Shown here: one piece after another, positions 5,943-6,697 of the stretch
How the letters are laid out: each line of letters begins with the position of its first letter
How positions within the stretch are numbered: position 1 is the stretch's first letter
From: Bacteroidales bacterium
Lineage (GTDB): Bacteria; Bacteroidota; Bacteroidia; Bacteroidales; Muribaculaceae
Direction of reading: 5' to 3'
Length of the DNA stretch: 6,697 bases
NCBI GenBank assembly: GCA_019420545.1
Contig: JAHZGZ010000167.1
Span: 1 to 6,697, forward strand
Position numbers and translations under genes: made by a program
The notes under the pieces: generated by a model
Told to the model about the DNA's origin: nothing
What the model saw: the letters and a program-made list of their open reading frames with translations, nothing else
Databases searched by the model: none

Positions 5943-6532
5943 TTTTTCTTCTTTTTCTTCTTTGACGGTGTGGGCGGGACCACTACCTTGAACTGATGCA
6001 GACGATAGGTGGCCGGATCGAGGCGTATGGCGCCGTGGCTGTACTGGGCGAGATCCTTGAATACCTTGGCATCGTCGACCCCTTCGGGATTGATGGCCAG
6101 TAGCATCTTCTTCATGTGGTTGGCCAGCATAGAGATAAGCGCGTCGCGCTCTTCGCCCGGCTCCATATGGGATGCCGTCTCTATCATGGCCTCAAGATTG
6201 TGGCCGTAATGACGGCTGCTGATGCCGTTCTGCGGATAAAATACCGGCTGCGGACGCGACTCCAGGCTGTCGGGCTGTATCACCTCGAAGGGGTAATCGA
6301 TGTCGAGCTTGAAGTCTGACATGATGGCCAGATGGTCCCACAACTGCTGCTCGTAGCCGTCTTTCTGCTTTATTTCGGGAAAGAGGGTGAGCATGCATTC
6401 GATTATCGAGCGGGCGCACGCGTTGCGCTCGTCGCGGTTTTCGATCGTGAGGCAGTGCTCTACCATCTGCTGTATGTTGCGGCCATATTCTGGAAGAATC
6501 AGACGCCGCTGCTGGGTGTTGTATTTAAGCAT
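5939..6532 (-). CDS. DUF4290 domain protein
   Basis: A 197-residue cytosolic protein of the Bacteroidetes-specific DUF4290 family, usually found next to murA; its function is not known to me. The start MLKYNTQQRRLILPEYGRNIQ is the conserved beginning of the family and supports ATG 6532. An in-frame ATG at 6583 lies inside the -33 element of the promoter and is excluded. The sequence is mostly helical, with conserved-looking segments DERNACARSIIECM and SSRHYGHNLEAMIETA. It ends in a basic tail, PSKKKKKKK. There is no signal peptide or membrane helix. It is the first gene of the operon and overlaps murA by ATGA. A role in supporting or regulating MurA or cell-wall synthesis is suggested only by this conserved pairing. 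Confidence 0.9.
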   Translation of the reverse strand: MLKYNTQQRRLILPEYGRNIQQMVEHCLTIENRDERNACARSIIECMLTLFPEIKQKDGYEQQLWDHLAIMSDFKLDIDYPFEVIQPDSLESRPQPVFYPQNGISSRHYGHNLEAMIETASHMEPGEERDALISMLANHMKKMLLAINPEGVDDAKVFKDLAQYSHGAIRLDPATYRLHQFKVVVPPTPSKKKKKKK

Positions 6533-6552
6533 TCGTAAAAGAAACTTTTCCT

Positions 6553-6584
6553 CAAAGGTAATGCTTTTTGCTGTATGGTGCAAA
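6553..6584 (-). promoter_or_regulatory. Promoter of the DUF4290-murA-rimM operon
   Basis: On the minus strand TTTG (6581-6584), a 20-base spacer, and TACCTTTG (6553-6560) match the Bacteroidetes -33/-7 consensus fully. Transcription would start near 6547, leaving a leader of about 14 bases before the ATG at 6532. The promoter begins only 11 bases after the stop codon of the upstream gene. Confidence 0.8.
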
Positions 6585-6595
6585 CGCCTGCGGGA

Positions 6596-6697
6596 TCACG
6601 CCTCGGCGGATGTGTCGGCAACGGCCGTATCTCCGGCGGAGTCGGCGGGAGCCATATGGTTGAAGCCCTGTGCGCGCAGGGGAAGTTCGTTGCCGTC
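6596..6697 (-). CDS. C-terminal end of an unrecognised protein (runs off the right edge)
   Basis: The last 33 codons of a gene ending TGA at 6596-6598. The visible tail begins DGNELPLRAQGFNHM and then becomes a low-complexity Ala/Asp/Ser/Thr run ending TSAEA, which looks like a disordered C-terminus. The GC-rich codon use matches murA next door. It is too short to assign a family. No hairpin terminator separates it from the operon promoter, so some read-through into DUF4290-murA-rimM is possible. Confidence 0.6.
   Translation of the reverse strand, partial: DGNELPLRAQGFNHMAPADSAGDTAVADTSAEA

Noticed and set aside
5550..5996. Plus-strand open frame of 148 codons across the murA start
   Set aside because: Antisense shadow of murA and DUF4290; the poly-Phe stretch is simply the reverse of the lysine codons.
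6533..6583. Longer DUF4290 start at ATG 6583
   Set aside because: It lies within the -33 element of a consensus promoter, so it would not be in the transcript; family proteins begin at MLKYN.

Overview
The window looks like chromosomal DNA of a member of Bacteroidales. A gut genus of the Muribaculaceae or a relative is plausible, but I cannot fix the family. The signs are a DUF4290-murA-rimM operon, promoters of the Bacteroidetes type (TTTG, about 20 bases, TAnnTTTG), short loose lipoprotein boxes, and starts without an obvious Shine-Dalgarno sequence.

Left part, 1-1857, all on the minus strand. A radical SAM enzyme (964-1857) ends at a likely hairpin terminator (922-944). Next comes a 51-residue acidic protein with a CxCxxC cluster (665-820), which is not in any standard ORF list because of its size. 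Then follow a META-domain lipoprotein (95-586) and the start of a second lipoprotein (98 to the left edge), joined by an ATGA overlap.

Middle part, 1858-4045. A divergent intergenic region holds an 8-bp-arm palindrome whose two halves both read TAATTTTG, the Bacteroidetes -7 element. To its right lie a HxlR-type regulator (1994-2350) and, overlapping it by 8 bases, a DJ-1/PfpI-family gene (2343-2954) that carries an in-frame TAA at codon 31. Facing these is the C-terminal half of an EamA-family transporter (2980-3513). It is cut off exactly where the C-terminal part of an IS4-superfamily transposase begins (3522-4013). This stretch is richer in A+T than the right part and holds three broken genes, so it reads as a decaying accessory region scarred by an insertion sequence.

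Right part, 4046-6697, GC-rich and all on the minus strand. A very good promoter (6553-6584) drives DUF4290 protein, MurA and RimM as one operon. DUF4290 and murA overlap by ATGA, right after a poly-lysine-coding, A-rich stretch. MurA makes the first committed step of peptidoglycan synthesis. It carries Asp instead of Cys at the fosfomycin target position, so native fosfomycin insensitivity is predicted. The right edge holds the last 33 codons of an unrecognised upstream gene.

No tRNA, rRNA, CRISPR array or complete mobile element was seen. I did not find a clear multi-gene system that is new. The best leads are the small CxCxxC protein, the palindrome with back-to-back -7 elements, and the redox-type HxlR/DJ-1 pair with its nonsense codon.
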